Position numbers and translations under genes: made by a program
Notes under the pieces: model-generated
Databases searched by the model: none
Seen by the model: the letters and a program-made list of their open reading frames with translations, nothing else
Told to the model about the DNA's origin: nothing
Shown here: positions 1-13,032 of the stretch, piece by piece
How positions within the stretch are numbered: position 1 is the stretch's first letter
Layout: each line of letters opens with the position of its first letter
Source: Ricinus communis
Taxonomy: Eukaryota; Streptophyta; Magnoliopsida; Malpighiales; Euphorbiaceae
Assembly: GCF_019578655.1 (NCBI RefSeq)
Contig: NC_063256.1
Coordinates: 31,544,342 to 31,608,341 of the forward strand
Direction of reading: 5' to 3'
Length of the DNA stretch: 64,000 bases

Positions 1-312
1 CATTCCACTGGGACAAGGGGATAAGCATAAGATCAAACTAAATCAGAGAGAGCACTCCAGGATCTATGAGAGATCACAACCTAATGCAGGATTCCAATTC
101 AAAGCTTCAAAACTATTGAGCACGCACAGTAGAAGATGACAAGGTATAAGCAACAATCAAACAAAAAATGAGGGTGTGTGTGTGTTTGTTGTGCAAGCAT
201 GCATGTACTTCCCAGCAGCTTTGCATACATATTTAGAGATTATACATGCACATGCGGATCCATATGTCATCAGATTCCATTACTGAGAGAAAAAAGATAA
301 AAAAAATTTTAC

Positions 313-3300
313 CGTATTGTCTAAGTTAAACTGGAAGACTTCACCATTCAGGATCATCTTTTTAGTTACAGGATGCTTATCAGTGGTTCCTCCAACAATC
401 ACAATCGAATTATTGACCAACACCCAAGCAAATTCAATGTGAGAATCAGGCTTTGGCATGGACGGTAAAACTTTCCACTTCATGTCATCATCCAGCATGT
501 ATACATCACCATATACTACCTGAAACCATGAGATTAATGAGCCAAAATAATCACATGTTGAAAGAAGGGGGAGAGGGAGGTTAAACTTTCTTGAAGCTAA
601 AACACGAATGCAACACCAAGTCTAAATCAGGTAACATGTTAGAAAGAGAATTTTAAACCTATGCTCTACCCAACTTCATCCCACCTCTTACCAATCTAAG
701 GCCCACAAGCATTCAACATTGCAACCATGACCTTCATATTGTAAGATTTGGGTTATCAATACTTAACAAATCCAAGTCTTCATCACATAACTGCATATAG
801 TCAAATATTAAGTTAGATCCATATGATGCCCCTCTGTTAATATCGAAAGTTCAATTAAGCTGCCGACTCCATTAATGTTCATACCTCCTACAGCCACTAC
901 TGCAGTCAAAACGAACCCCTAAATCCTATTGAATATGTAAAAGGGTAATGTCCACTAACAACTTCAAGTAAAGGATGTACTGTAAAGTTCACTCCTCCAG
1001 AGATGTGAAATCCACTCAGGAATAGCTTAATCCACGTTTCTGTTGAAGCCCATCAATAAATAGGTCGAGGGTTACAAGAAAAAGGCCTCCTACATTACCT
1101 CTAATATGCATAGGTACGGGTATAGTTTTCATGTTTCTTTCGGCTTCTATTTTCTTTTTTTACTGCTGTAATTTCACATCTCCTGCAATACTTTATCTAA
1201 AGAGAAAAAACTAAGTTTTGTACGTCAGTTCTAATGTTCACCTTCATAATCTGAAAGGATAAAAGTTTCATGGACAATAAAGCACATAAAAAAAGAAAAA
1301 AGAAGGCTTGTCTTGCTTTTTCTCTCAGTTTGCATTCAGTCTTATGTCTTTGGTTGCTGTGTGAAAAATACCAAAAAGTGCATCTCATAATTTCCACACC
1401 CAGCATCATCACCTTCATACCACCAAGCTCAGTAATAAAATGTGGTGCCACCAAAATGATGTTCCGCCTACTAGTACTCACCGTCAACCACCTATCAGTA
1501 CTACCATCGCCAGGTCAGCACTAAACCCAATTTGAAGCAGAACAAGCAAATGCTATGCAAGATGAGGGCCTATTCTTTATTTAACCTTTCCACTAGGGAA
1601 GGAATACTTAAAGCTAAAACAGAAACCTCACGTGGCAAAAGGATTTGAAAAAATATCTAAACATTGTCTATTTATTTTTGGTTTTCAATTTATACCGATG
1701 GGTTATATTTTTACCATTAATTTTTATTATTTATATAATTTTAGAAAAACAAAATTTTCATAATATTTTAATATAATCTTTCACAAATATTTTTTTAAAA
1801 TATTTAAATTTTATATATATTTACCAAAAATAAAATAAAAAATTATAAACAACTTTTAAAATTGTTATCAGTTAACTAAGAAACCGGAGAACCAAACCCA
1901 CTTTTTTCCTTCTCTTTTCACTTTTTTATTATTTTAATTAACCGGAAAGCCATAGTTAAGAAACCAATTTTTTGTTTATTCAAACTAATGGTTAACTGAA
2001 TATGTGGTTTGGTTTTTGGTTTAAAAAAATTAAAAAGAAAAACAGAATGGTCAGTACTTTTTTTTATTTGTGAGCACAGTCTGGATAACCAAACCATGCT
2101 CACCCCTAATAATTCTTTATCCTATCAGAATTCCACATCATATATCATAATAATCAGTGTTAGATAATAGCACGGCACATTTCAGGATGTTAAAAGGGAT
2201 ACAATTGGCTAGAATCCCTCAGTAGAAAAGATAGGGGTGACCCTAGACAGGAGATTGAGTTGGTTTAGATACATAGCATTGCAAACAGGGTTTTTAAATG
2301 ACAAAATCAGGCAAGTGACAACCAAATACAATGGCTATTATAAGAATGAAAACAAATTTACATAGGGCCAGGAAAGGAAACTTAAAAAGAAAAATAAAAA
2401 TAATTTTTTGTCCGGCAATAGAGAGACAACACAACTAAATTAATCAAGATATAAAGTGCTTAGTGATTTTGAGTCTTTACTCCACCCTATAGTTCTGATG
2501 CCGTCTTAGGAAACTTCAACCATGATACAATATTCATACAGTTCAAAATAGTGGCAACAATCTAAGAAAATAGGTCTGTTCGGCTTATGGACATGTAGCC
2601 CTAAGCAACAACCACGCCAAACACAACAAAATGATGAATTAATTCCCCAAAAGCAACAGGAAGAAAGATTGCTATAATACATAAGAACCTTGATTTTTCT
2701 AAAGAGAAAATGAGTATCTATCCTTTCCAATAGAAATTAATATACTAGCACTTCTGGCTCTCATAATTTCCCTTCATCAAGCACATTTGGAATGAGAAAG
2801 TTCAATTAAAAGAAGTTAGTATTTGCTAATGCAGCAATGAGAAGCTTTACCTCATTCCTACGAGAGCATTTAAAAATAGGTGATCCAGGTTTGGCCATAA
2901 AATCACCTTCTTGACCACCAATGACAATAAGTTGATCATTAACCACTACACAAGCCCTGTACAAAGAAAAAATTGTAAAAAAATAAAAATGAAAAATGGA
3001 AAGGTTACATGAGAGAAATCAGATTTAATGTCCTCATGCGAAATTAAGCAAATACAATTTAATGGAACAATAGCAATTCCCAAAAAAGTTTATGATCAAA
3101 TCTTGCTAATTGAAATGAATTAAGAATCTCCTTTACCAACCAAAAACATAGAAAATGATCTGTGGACAAGTGCTGAAGGTTGTGAAAATTAAGATTTTGC
3201 ACCAGTACAAGCATTCAAATCAAAATTAACCCACATGCCAAAGGAGTTTTATGTTAAATATTTTATCAAGTGCAAACTCGAAAAATTCCATATACCACCA

Positions 3301-6300
3301 CCTCCTTCCTCTCTCCAGCAAACCCTAATTGGCAGTTCTGTTTGCAACTTATGTATAGAAAAGTAAATAAACTACTAGAAGACTTTTTCCAAAACACAAG
3401 AACCCCTTGCAACAAAACAGAAAAGAGTAATCTTACAACTTGTCCACCTACATATGTACTTCATGCAAGTACAGTGAACACTATCAGCAAGGAATATAAC
3501 TGCAGGAGATTTCTTAATTTCTTAATTTCTTCAAATTTTAGCATGTAGATGAATTTATAAGTAAAAAGAAAAAAGGAGGCCTAATTCTTACTTCTTGAAT
3601 TAGATTGTGATTAATTCATATATGCACTGCAAGGAGGATAGCTATTTCTATAATTAAGTACTTCTACAGTTTGATACAGAATCATAATATATAATCCAAC
3701 TAACAGAACGAAAAATTAGCTACTTTTCATCTGCCAATCACCCACATCAAAAGCTATCCCACCCAATGTCCACTATAAAAATTAATTCCCCCAAGCCCCA
3801 CAAGCTCTCCTCCTCCTCTCATTTCTTTCTTCTCTTTTCCTTCATAAGAAACTACGAGTAAAAGATGAAGGAGTACAACAAGCAAAAAAAGGAGCAAAAT
3901 TATCTACTTAACATCTGTAAATAAAAATTGATGAACCATGACAATGATTATGATGATAATCTCTGTTTTGAATGAATTTAAGACTAACTCAAAGCATCTA
4001 ATAAAGTTTATATGATGAGCTTAACTATATGCAAACATATTCATAAGAGTGCCACCTATGCTAGGAGCAAGTAGTTAGGCAATCGAGGCAAGCCTAACCC
4101 TTCCCCTCGAGCATCTAATGATGAACCATGACAATAATCTTTTCAGTGAATTTAAAACTAACCCAAAATCTAATCAACTTTGCATAATGAGCTTAACTAT
4201 ATGCAAACAAATTCACAAGAGTGCCACCTATACTAGGAGCAACTAGTTAGGGAATCAAACCTGGCCTAACCCTTCCCCTCGAGCATCTAATAGTCTTTTA
4301 GGTAAAGAAATAAAAAGGAAGGATAACCATACGTTTAACTACTTTCTTTTTCCTTCAGAATTCAAAATTGTGATCACTAGTTTGACAACATAACTATCTA
4401 AAGAACATTGTTTAAAAGCATATTCCTAATTAACTACTTGTATCTATTGATAAGGCAAGAAGGAAAAGTTAGAAATTTATCATATTGAAGGATGGTCCAC
4501 AAACCTATGAGGACCTCCACGGGGTATTGGTATCTCTGTTCTCCACTCCTTCTCTAGTGCTTTGCCATCTTTTACAGCAAGACTCCAATGTTCCAATCCT
4601 GGAGTATGCCGATTTTCCTTGCTGCCACCCATCACATGGAGTCTGCCTCTCCAAAGTTGAGTGGCCGGCGCGTACCTGAAATGATCATATTAAAACCTCT
4701 TAAGAACACTGGTAAAATTATAAAATAAGAACTTAATTAAGGGAACATGTCTTAGGATTAGACTGTAATCCCAACCTAATCAAGTTTGGTGTAGAACGAG
4801 AAAAGTGAAGCTAGTTAACTAAGCAACCACTTGACACTGCTAAATTCCCATGCATAAAACTCTTAGCTGATCTAAATAAAACGCAACACAATCTATCAAG
4901 AACAATATCTTCAAAAGATTTCTATAAACAGACCAATCAAACAGTTCATTTTGAATATAACAAGCAACAATTGATAATATGTCGAAGGAAATTCCTTCCT
5001 TTCTTTCTTTTAAAAAGTGAGTGCCAAATGACAGTCCATTTCAACCATAACATACAGAATCTAAGAGTTAATTTCATGTCAAAATAGATTCTAAAAAAGA
5101 AAAGACAAGGAGACATGAACCAAGAATTTGCGCAGCAATAACAACAGATATAAATACCTCTAATGAAATCCTCTCAAACTTAATCACTGTTATGAAAGTT
5201 AGTGAATTATCTCAACCCATCATCAGCATCACAAATTCATTTCACAAACATTATTTGCAAAACTAGTAATCACAATTAGTGCAAGAAAATAATTAATCAC
5301 AAGTCGTGCTGCACATGTAATCAGCCATAGTAACTAGGAATTATCAGTTACAAATTCCACACTGAAAACAGATATGAGAGTTCTGCTATATGAAAATGCA
5401 GTTAGCTATTATCATAGAATAATTCAAAACTAACATATAATGTACTTCTAGCTAATTTGATACAGGTAGATACCTAGGAACTGGTAGAGGTGGCATGTCC
5501 TGCCATTGCTTTGTCTCTGTATCTAAGACAAATGTATGTGCTGTAGGCCCTCTGCATTGTGGACCATATTGCCCTGAAACAACATAAATGTATCTCCCAT
5601 CTGTCACCATTCCCAAGTGTGAATGTGCCATTTCTTTAGGCATGTCAAATCTTTTTCCCCATGTGTTATCCGTAAAATTGTAAATATCAACATGTGAATG
5701 CACCTGCAGAATATGAATGTGGCTATGAAAATAGAAAATGCATAAAAAAATAAAATAAAACTGATAATGACCAAAAACATCAGCTTAAATATCGATAATA
5801 TCAAACAGAACATCGCATAAATAATGTGTTCCTAGAATTCCAAACAGGCTGATTCGAATTTATAGAAATTATTCACATTAGAAAAGGATTTTTTGATGCC
5901 AACAAGATGCATATCCAAAAACAACGACATATAGGCTTTAAGAAATTGAGAATTATGGTCTAGACATCAGTAGCTGCATATTAAGGACATCAAGTGCTTA
6001 TCTTGTCCATATGCAGTCTAAGTGGAATTTGCTGTCAAATACCAAACCACCTAAACCATAAAATCAATTAGAATCTCCTTCCCTCCCTAGTTCACTAAAG
6101 CAGCACACCGATGTTTTCATCATCCTTCAATTTATACATAAATGTAATACTTTCTCAATCCTTCCATTTGTTTCAAACATAATGTTCAATTGCATTCAAC
6201 AGAATTTACACATTAATATCCAACATGACAAACATGAGAATTCATTTGAATTTGTTGGGAATGAAATGAATTATTTTTGTGCTTTTTTTTTCCCAAATGA

Positions 6301-7614
6301 AGTTGAAAAGCATTTAGCAAAACTATCACCTATTAAATCAGCTAAAGATAACAGTAACGCTAGATGAGGCACAAGAGGTTCTCACATAATCAATTGTTCC
6401 ATATCCAGCAAACACATATAGAAGGTTCTTAATCTGTATTGCAGCACCATCTAGACGAGGCACTGGTGCAGAGGTCATCTTCTCCCATTTCAGATCTGGT
6501 GCAGGCAAATCAGCAAATGTTGCTGATAGGAATCTCTCTGGAATATCCTTCTTATCTTTATCTTTCTTCGGCTTCTTTTCTTTGTCAGCTCCTACCTATT
6601 ATAGCATAAAACACATGGCTTAGTTTAAAGTCAAACAAACAAGCATTTCACCATATTTCTTGCACATACTACCATAGACTGTATGAGGTAGAAATTCACT
6701 TTAAGGGCCAGATGACTCAATTGACCTTCTGAGAAGGAAAGCTATAGTAACTACAATCAGTTCACCAGAAAAGACATTTACAACTCCCTTAAAACAGAAA
6801 AACTTTAAAGTCCCAAATCCTAACATAGATTTCATCTGCATTACATATCTTCTTACCAAATATTAAAGATAGTGCTTGGAAAGTCTAAAAATGCAAGATT
6901 TCAATTCAATTGAATTATATTTAGAACAGAACCCACATATCTAAAAATGCTTGGAATGTCATTGTTGCTAGAATTCAATTCTTTCAACTTAGACAAAGAC
7001 AAAAAAGAAAAATCATGAATTTACCGCAGTGAATGACTTGAGTTCATTGCAAATGATTCATTCCAAACAAGATCATCAATGAATCGACAAGCATTGTAAA
7101 AGCAATAATTATCTAGAACCAAGAATTCAGTAATCCAAAATAATAATAAAGCTGAAGCAGTTAAGAAAAATGATAACATCATTACGTTAGTAAACTTGTT
7201 AAGATCATTCAGTACAGAGGAAAAAAAAAAAACCATTAATCCATAGCTTCTAAAATTTTTTCACTTTTAACAGATTATGGATTCTGATCTTGTCTCAGCA
7301 TTCAAGATAGCTACTATTGGAGAACAAACAAAAATGCTCAGCCATATAAATGTTCTAAAATCAAATAAACAAATTGAACAGCAGCAGCAAATGTAGAATA
7401 GTAAAGAAAAGAGTACACTAAAGGGAGTAACCTGACGTGGGTTCTGGTCTTTGGGGAGAATTACATTCGGAACATAATTATCAACATTAACCCAATTGGA
7501 TAAATGAGGAAAAGAAGAAGCCCATAGATAATTAGCAACAGCACCAAAACCTAACAGTGCCACACACACTAACACCAATCTTGTTGATTTCTGCTTCCCA
7601 GGACCCCTCACCAT
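313..7614 (-). CDS. Kelch-repeat protein with N-terminal membrane anchor (3' end outside window)
   Basis: Six coding exons read on the minus strand: 7432-7614, 6386-6595, 5474-5703, 4505-4675, 2851-2956 and 313-519, all bounded by GT..AG and joining in one frame to 369 codons; the remaining exons lie left of base 1. The start is the ATG ending at 7614. Residues about 12-32 form a hydrophobic anchor (VLVCVALLGFGAVANYLWAS), followed by a Lys-rich stretch (KEKKPKKDKDKKD) and kelch blades with motifs such as VPRLDGAAIQIKNLLYVFAG, ACVVVNDQLIVIGGQ and FAWVLVNNSIVIVGG. This order matches the plant galactose-oxidase/kelch superfamily typified by Arabidopsis At3g27220/At1g51540, thought to be single-pass proteins of the Golgi/secretory path; their biochemical role is not established. 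No stop or frameshift is visible, so it is probably functional. It is the only intact host gene here. Confidence 0.95.
520..2850 (-). other. Kelch gene intron 5 (2.3 kb), with a possible hAT-like remnant
   Basis: Non-coding between exons 5 and 6. The part 1650-2110 is very AT-rich and ends in CATGCTCACCCCTAATAA, which resembles the end of plant hAT-type MITEs (complement TTAGGGGTGAGCATG). I find no matching left terminus or 8-bp target duplication, so only a truncated element can be suggested. Nothing else is recognisable in the intron. Confidence 0.45.
3930..4291. repeat. Tandem duplication inside kelch intron 4
   Basis: Two adjacent copies, 3930-4119 and 4120-4291. Both begin GATGAACCATGACAAT and end CCCTCGAGCATCTAAT, and share GAGCTTAACTATATGCAAAC and AGAGTGCCACCTAT in the same order. 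The second copy is about 18 bp shorter because of internal deletions near its start. It sits about 210 bp from exon 4 and does not touch a splice site. Confidence 0.9.
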
Positions 7615-8028
7615 CTCAATTCATTGATCTCCCTTTTTGCCTAAGGAGCATCAAAGCTTTAACATTTTTTCAAAAAAATACTAGACAAATTTTGTTATCG
7701 GCGCGTGTATTATACGCGCCGCCGCAAAACCGGTGGTGGATGCAATCGTAGCTAAAAGGTGTAGATTCTTATACGGCGTTTGTGAGGATCGTAAGCTACT
7801 CTTGGTACCAAAATTTGAATCTTGATTCGTCGACGACAGTGAGAGAACGATACTATGAGCTATATTCTCAAGTGGTGCTTTTTATTTTTGTCGGTTGTAT
7901 TTGTATTAAAAGGAAAAATTACAAAAATTTACCCGGTAGTCAGGCACTTTTCACTTAGTGGACTGTAGTACTTTTAGTAACAAAGAAGTATTTCATATTT
8001 TGAATTTCTTACATTTTAGTACCCATTG
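7615..8028 (-). promoter_or_regulatory. Upstream region of the kelch gene
   Basis: The 414 bp between the kelch start codon and the target duplication of MULE-1 must hold the 5' UTR and proximal promoter. The GC-richest part, 7700-7740, contains an inverted repeat at 7700-7720 with arms GGCGCGT and ACGCGCC around a TATTAT-like centre, followed by GCCGCC. No convincing TATA box at a normal spacing could be assigned. Promoter function is inferred from position only. Confidence 0.5.
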
Positions 8029-8037
8029 TACTTAATA

Positions 8038-8190
8038 GGCAAAACTCATCATTTGGCCCCTCAATTTTTAAGTTTTGTTTCAATAAGTCCTTTATACATT
8101 TTATTGCGTTTTAGTCAACCCTGCTACTTTTATTACCTATCAGATTGTGCCTTTTCTTTTACATTTGTTGTTAGCATAGTGGATACATAT
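8038..8190 (+). repeat. MULE-1 left terminal inverted repeat
   Basis: Complementary to 11860-12010 with scattered mismatches and small gaps. Motifs shared with the complemented right end include TTTGGCC(C/T)CTC, AAGTTTTGTTTCAATAAG and CCCTGCTACTTTTAT. Confidence 0.88.
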
Positions 8191-8379
8191 TTAACGATGT
8201 AAAAACAATATTAAGAAATAATTAAATAAATGCTAACTTGGAAAATAACACACTACTTGTTGCCATGATAAATGCATAGTGGAAAGTTACTATTGAGACT
8301 TTAAATTTAGGATTTCTTGAAATGTAGCATATATTGTAATTCCTTTACCACCATCGTACTATAGAAAAATAGAAGGTGG

Positions 8380-8915
8380 CAGTAAAGATGGGTCTAGTGA
8401 AAGTGATCTTCTCATCGATGATGATATAATGCAAGCGATTGGAGATTCCTATATTATTCATTGTAATTATGGAGCTCGTGCAAAATTACTTATGTCAAAG
8501 AGTGATAATAACTCAAATAGAGAGTTCTAGAGGTGCTCCTTTAGGGTAATTCATTGAACTCGAGCCTCTTCTCTATCTTTTATTTTATATTTCTTTTTTT
8601 CCAACTTCTTTTATTTGAGGTGCTCTTTTATTTTTGCAAGATTCTCAATTTTCTTTTGTTTTTGCAATCACTAATTTGTAATTACTTAAAATGGCATGAT
8701 GAGTGGAAGAGCGAGAGATCGACTCCATTTTTGGTCCAGTTGAGGTCGTTGAACAACAGTTTGGGATCTTTGGAAAGGTGAAATTAACTTGATGAAATGG
8801 TAGTAGCTCAAATTAGAAAAGAGATTAAGGCACTGAGCTTTGAAGTGCAAAACTTGAATGTGGCTCTGAATGAGTCAACCAATACTGCTACTTTGTTGAA
8901 AACGAGCTTGTAGAG
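8380..8915 (+). pseudogene. GRF-type zinc-finger protein remnant inside MULE-1
   Basis: One block near 8457-8530 reads IIHCNYGARAKLLMSKSDNN, then NREF, a stop and RCSF. This resembles the GRF zinc finger pattern C-x-C-G-x-x-A-x-L-x(2)-S followed by N-x-G-R-x-F-x-x-C. A second block at about 8676-8790 reads CNYLKWHDE followed by a leucine-rich tail, matching the C-x-F-F-x-W-x-D/E end of the same domain and the coiled coil usual after it. Between them lies an AT/TTTTC-rich stretch that looks like an intron. The stop inside the finger and one missing Cys (CNYG for CxCG) mark it as dead. It points toward the transposase remnant. It may be a second element gene or a captured host gene; I cannot decide. 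Confidence 0.6.
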
Positions 8916-9949
8916 CTAGTCTCATAATGGCCATGGGAGTATTACTCTTTAGGTTTTTCTAGGGGTAATAGGTGTAGGGTAGAAGATGGTTGTAATGTTG
9001 TGTTTATGAATAACTTTGTTGTCAATTTGGGACATAAGAAATAGGTGGTAATTTATCCCTAATATTTGATTTATTTGAAGCTTTTTGTTTATATCCCGTG
9101 AATTTGTATTGTCTTTAAATGGAATTTAGTTAGTTTAGTAATGATTTTATTTTTGAAATGACAATTAATAAGTAATTGCAACACTAAAGTGCAAAAATAT
9201 TAACTTAGTTTATGCACCAATTTTACCATAACATAAAGAGTTTGCCTTTCCGAAAATAGTACCATAACAATCATATAATAGGTTTATAAGGCCTGTAGCA
9301 GCATCAATTGAAAATTGAAAAATGTAGTTGCTATCATTTTTTATTTTGAATTAATAACACAATAAGCTTTACATTTAAGGTTGAAACTAAAAAAAAAACT
9401 AGTAATCAAAAAGCTATCTTTAGTAGAGAACTTTAAGGTTGCTGCTTCGAGCTAGATCCCCCATTATTAATGTTGTATCCATCATTGATAAACTAATCTA
9501 TAGTTTTAATTCCAATCTTTTCTGCTTCATTAAAGACTTCCATGATGGCAACTTCTTCCTTAAGTTTCAAATGTAGGTCATTTTATACCTGCTTTTATTC
9601 ATATGTCCATAAATATCAACAGTCAGGTTGCCTCCCTTTGCATAGCTAGTTGTGCATTAATTCTTAAAAATATCAAGACATGTTAGGATTCTCACTCCTT
9701 GTTGCCTATCACTGTAAGAGATATTATATGTAGTTGATTGTTTATGGGTAATGCCAATAAATATTCTTGTATGAATCTATATTTTGCCTCAACATCGATA
9801 TTGACATTGACAATCCTTTATTATTAACCCTTTTCCTTGGCTTTGAAGACTGAATAAGATTTATTCACTCAAATAAGAAAAAGAAGCATCTCACATATAA
9901 AGAAGAAAGAAGCAGTCAATAATTAATGTATTTTTACTTGTAGCTCTTG

Positions 9950-10860
9950 AGTTCAAAGTGGACAGTTTCTAGCATTATGGCCAAGAATTTTGCATGTTAT
10001 AATCCTTCCTATTCTACTAGCCTTATCTACCTTTTTCATCTCATCTTTATCCTTTCTTCTTGCATTTTAGGCATGCTAGGTAATTTTTTGAATGGGGATG
10101 GCATAATTGGTGCAGCTTCAATCTTTGACCAACAAACATCTTTCCCTCTTTATGGATGTAGAGAATACTCATAAGCCTTCAAGTACGCGTCTTTCCAATA
10201 CTAATGAGCCATAAAATCCTTGAAATTCTTTTCATTACTATATACTGCACATATAATATGTTCACAGGGTATATACTAGTTAGCTGCCAACCCCTACAGG
10301 TGCATGTTTTATTTTTCAGGTGAATTGTGTGGCGTTTAGCAATATTGTAATATTTATAATTTCAAAGTCATTTACAACATTTGTCTTATTAAACCAATTA
10401 TATGCAGCCTCCTTGTTCTTTTCTAGTTTCTCCAATGCTTTTGGTGCAATATCAGAAAATCAAATTCTTGCAAAAGCTTTTTTTTTCCACTCCTTAGATA
10501 TAACTTGTCTCCTAATATTATCTAATATTATAATAACATGTTTGCATCTTGCATGAAGAATCATCTGTTGTAAGTCTCTGCCAAGTTGTTGTCTACCACA
10601 TCACATTGTGGTGATCCAATGGAAAAAAAGGCTTTGACCAATTGATGCATAGGATGTTCAAACAAATCATCTACTATGTCAACTTCTAGCTTCTCTAGTT
10701 GTTCAATATTTGCATTCAGTTGTCTCTCAAAAGTGAAATTTTGCACAAACACATAAAGCTATCTTTCTCTCTTCTCCCCACCATTGCTTGGCCCATGCTG
10801 CATTTAGCACACATTCAGTGGTAGACCTTCAGTAGTTCTTATTATATTGCACTATCCAAT
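9950..10860 (-). pseudogene. MULE-1 transposase (MURA-like) remnant
   Basis: Read on the minus strand, 10561-10752 gives IGSPQCDVVDNNLAETYN, the conserved (C)D-x(2)-DNN-x(2)-E-x-(F/Y)-N block of plant MULE transposases. Continuing left with frame changes come LDNIRRQVISKEW and KNKEAAYNWFNKTNVVNDF, then at 10255-10331 a SWIM zinc-finger-like piece (HLKNKTCTCRGWQLTSIPCEH). At 9958-10005 follows a knuckle-like C-x(4)-H-x(4)-C (GHNARNC) after a basic linker KKLPSMPKM. The order catalytic tail - SWIM - linker - knuckle is that of MURA proteins. The N-terminal and DDE parts right of 10860 are too decayed to recognise. Several stops and frameshifts are present. Confidence 0.8.
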
Positions 10861-11859
10861 CCCTGATAAAAGATATAAAACTTATTAAACATGACATTTA
10901 CCACTCATTAATATAAAATAAAAAAATATTTAAATCAATCAAACAACACTATTACCTTTTGCATGTCAGAAATAATAGTCAAACATTCACCATTTTTTAA
11001 TGATAAATCAAATTTTAGGCACCTTAGAAACCAACCCTAATTATTTTTATTTTCTACACCTACCACACTGCCCATGCATACTCTTACATATATGATATAA
11101 TCCTTTTATTTTTTAATAACCTAAATTCTCCTTTACATATAATATTAAATTAGAGTATGACAATAAATCAATGTCAGACAAACCCTTAACAACATACACC
11201 TTTCCATCTATATATCTATTACCCCCAACCAATTGTCAACCATAATGATACCAAAAGCTTTATATGCTAACATATTATCGTTTACTGTAAAAAAATACAT
11301 ATATAACAGTAAGGACCACTTTAATAATACCAATATCATTAAAATAATGACCCATTGGCAAAAAATTATCTTAATAGTACACAATATAAACACAATAATT
11401 GATTTGAAAGGTTGTAAATGCCTTAAATGTAACTCACATATAGTTTTAGGACCACAACATAAGAGAAAAACACATATTTAAACCAAACACCATATGCCAA
11501 AGACCCTAATTTTTATTAATAAAAATGAGAATAAGTCTAAGCATTACACACCTTTTGAAAATGAGAGCATGGTCTACTACCACTTAGAAAATTCTATTAT
11601 TCTTCAAACCAACAACAATCGAACAAGAAAAAGTGGTTCTTTATTGTGTGACAAGTGCAACATTTTCCATCTCACATGCTCACCCTGTCTCAATGTCGTC
11701 AAACTCAATATTTTCTTTTCAAAATGGAAGCCTCAATTTTGTCTAAGACTATAAGTTCAGTTGCCAAAATGTCGTCATTTTATTAATTTAGGGTTCATAT
11801 TAAACTTCAGTTTAAAATGATATCATTCCTAGTCAGCTTACTTTAAATCAGCGCATGCT

Positions 11860-12010
11860 CCTTTAGAACGCGTGTCTACTATGCTAACGACAAATATCAA
11901 AAAATGGCACAACCTGATAAAAGTAGCAGGGCTGACTAAAATACAATAAATGTATAAGGGCTTATTGAAACAAAACTTAAAAGTGGAGAGGCCAAATTGT
12001 GGATTTTGCC
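11860..12010 (-). repeat. MULE-1 right terminal inverted repeat
   Basis: Mirror image of 8038-8190, ending GGATTTTGCC directly before the 9-bp target duplication TACTTAATA. Confidence 0.88.
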
Positions 12011-12019
12011 TACTTAATA

Positions 12020-13032
12020 TTATTATCATTTTATAATAAAATATTAGCTTTCAATAATAAAATTATCTTATAGGTGATTTGCTATCAAATCAACTATCAA
12101 AATTGTTGGTTGTAAATTTGGTTTGAACATGCCATATGGGTGTGGTACACGAACCATCATAAATGATTATAGATCTTTCAAATGCCTTTACCATAATTTG
12201 TTTGATATTCTACTAAAATAATTTTAATTTTACTGAAATAAATTATTTGTAAAAGATTATAAAGAAAGCTTGTTCATAAAATGAAAGTACAAAGAATTTG
12301 CTTCGATTTTTATCTATATTATTTTTGTCTGTCATTGATTGTGTCTTTAATAGTTTTTCTCCTTATTTCTTTTTGTTCCTTGCTGATGGAGTAATTCCAT
12401 AATTGTTAAGGCTTGTGTAACCGGAAACTTCTATAATTGGGATGGAGCTTCTATAATTGCCGTCAAGAAGTAGAGCTCCAAAATAACTACCATTTTTTAA
12501 CCTCCCTCCATTTTTTTGCTCTTATCTCTTTCATATTAACCACATATTAAATTTATAAATTAAGTACTTTAATTAATTTTAATTTAATTCAATAATTAAT
12601 TTTTATACCAAACTTGCAATCTTGAGTATAGGTTGTTATTTTAAGCCTCAAATATTGGGCCACAAAAATATAGTGCAAACAAATGCCCCCTTATATATGC
12701 ATAGCCTGGCACACAAGACAAAGGTCTGTATACGTGAAGAAATGAATTTCAAGTTCAAATTCATTAGTTTCTCCTCTTTTCCATAGTGATAATCATATTA
12801 GAATTAAGTATAAAAATATTAGGCCAAAGTTCTCTTTCATTCTTTTAATGAAGAGTAAAATATAAAAGAAAAAATTAATTTGTATATTCAAAAAAATACT
12901 CAATAATATTCCAATTTGAATCCCTCGTTTACACCTTTAAACTCTTCATCTTCTCTTTTACTAATTAATTTGAAATTTCCAATATTTAATCCTCCATCTT
13001 TAAACCCTTTAGGTTTAATAAATTTCTGAGTT
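12020..13032. other. AT-rich intergenic stretch
   Basis: I see no coding region, RNA gene or element end in this kilobase. It is AT-rich with short poly-A/T runs. Confidence 0.6.

Larger units (their letters stand above)
8038..12010. mobile_element. MULE-1: complete decayed Mutator-like element with TIRs and 9-bp TSD
   Basis: The element starts GGCAAAA and ends TTTTGCC. Its flanks are identical 9-mers, TACTTAATA at 8029-8037 and again at 12011-12019, the length expected for Mutator-like elements. Terminal inverted repeats of about 150 bp (8038-8190 and 11860-12010) share AAGTTTTGTTTCAATAAG, TTTTAGTCA(A/G)CCCTGCTAC and GTTAGCATAGT when the right end is complemented. Inside are a transposase remnant on the minus strand and a GRF zinc-finger remnant on the plus strand. 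The TSD is perfect although the genes are broken, so excision has not occurred since insertion. It lies 424 bp upstream of the kelch start codon. Confidence 0.92.

Noticed and set aside
1918..2103. Gene in kelch intron 5
   Set aside because: A low-complexity open frame in AT-rich, possibly hAT-derived sequence, without homology.
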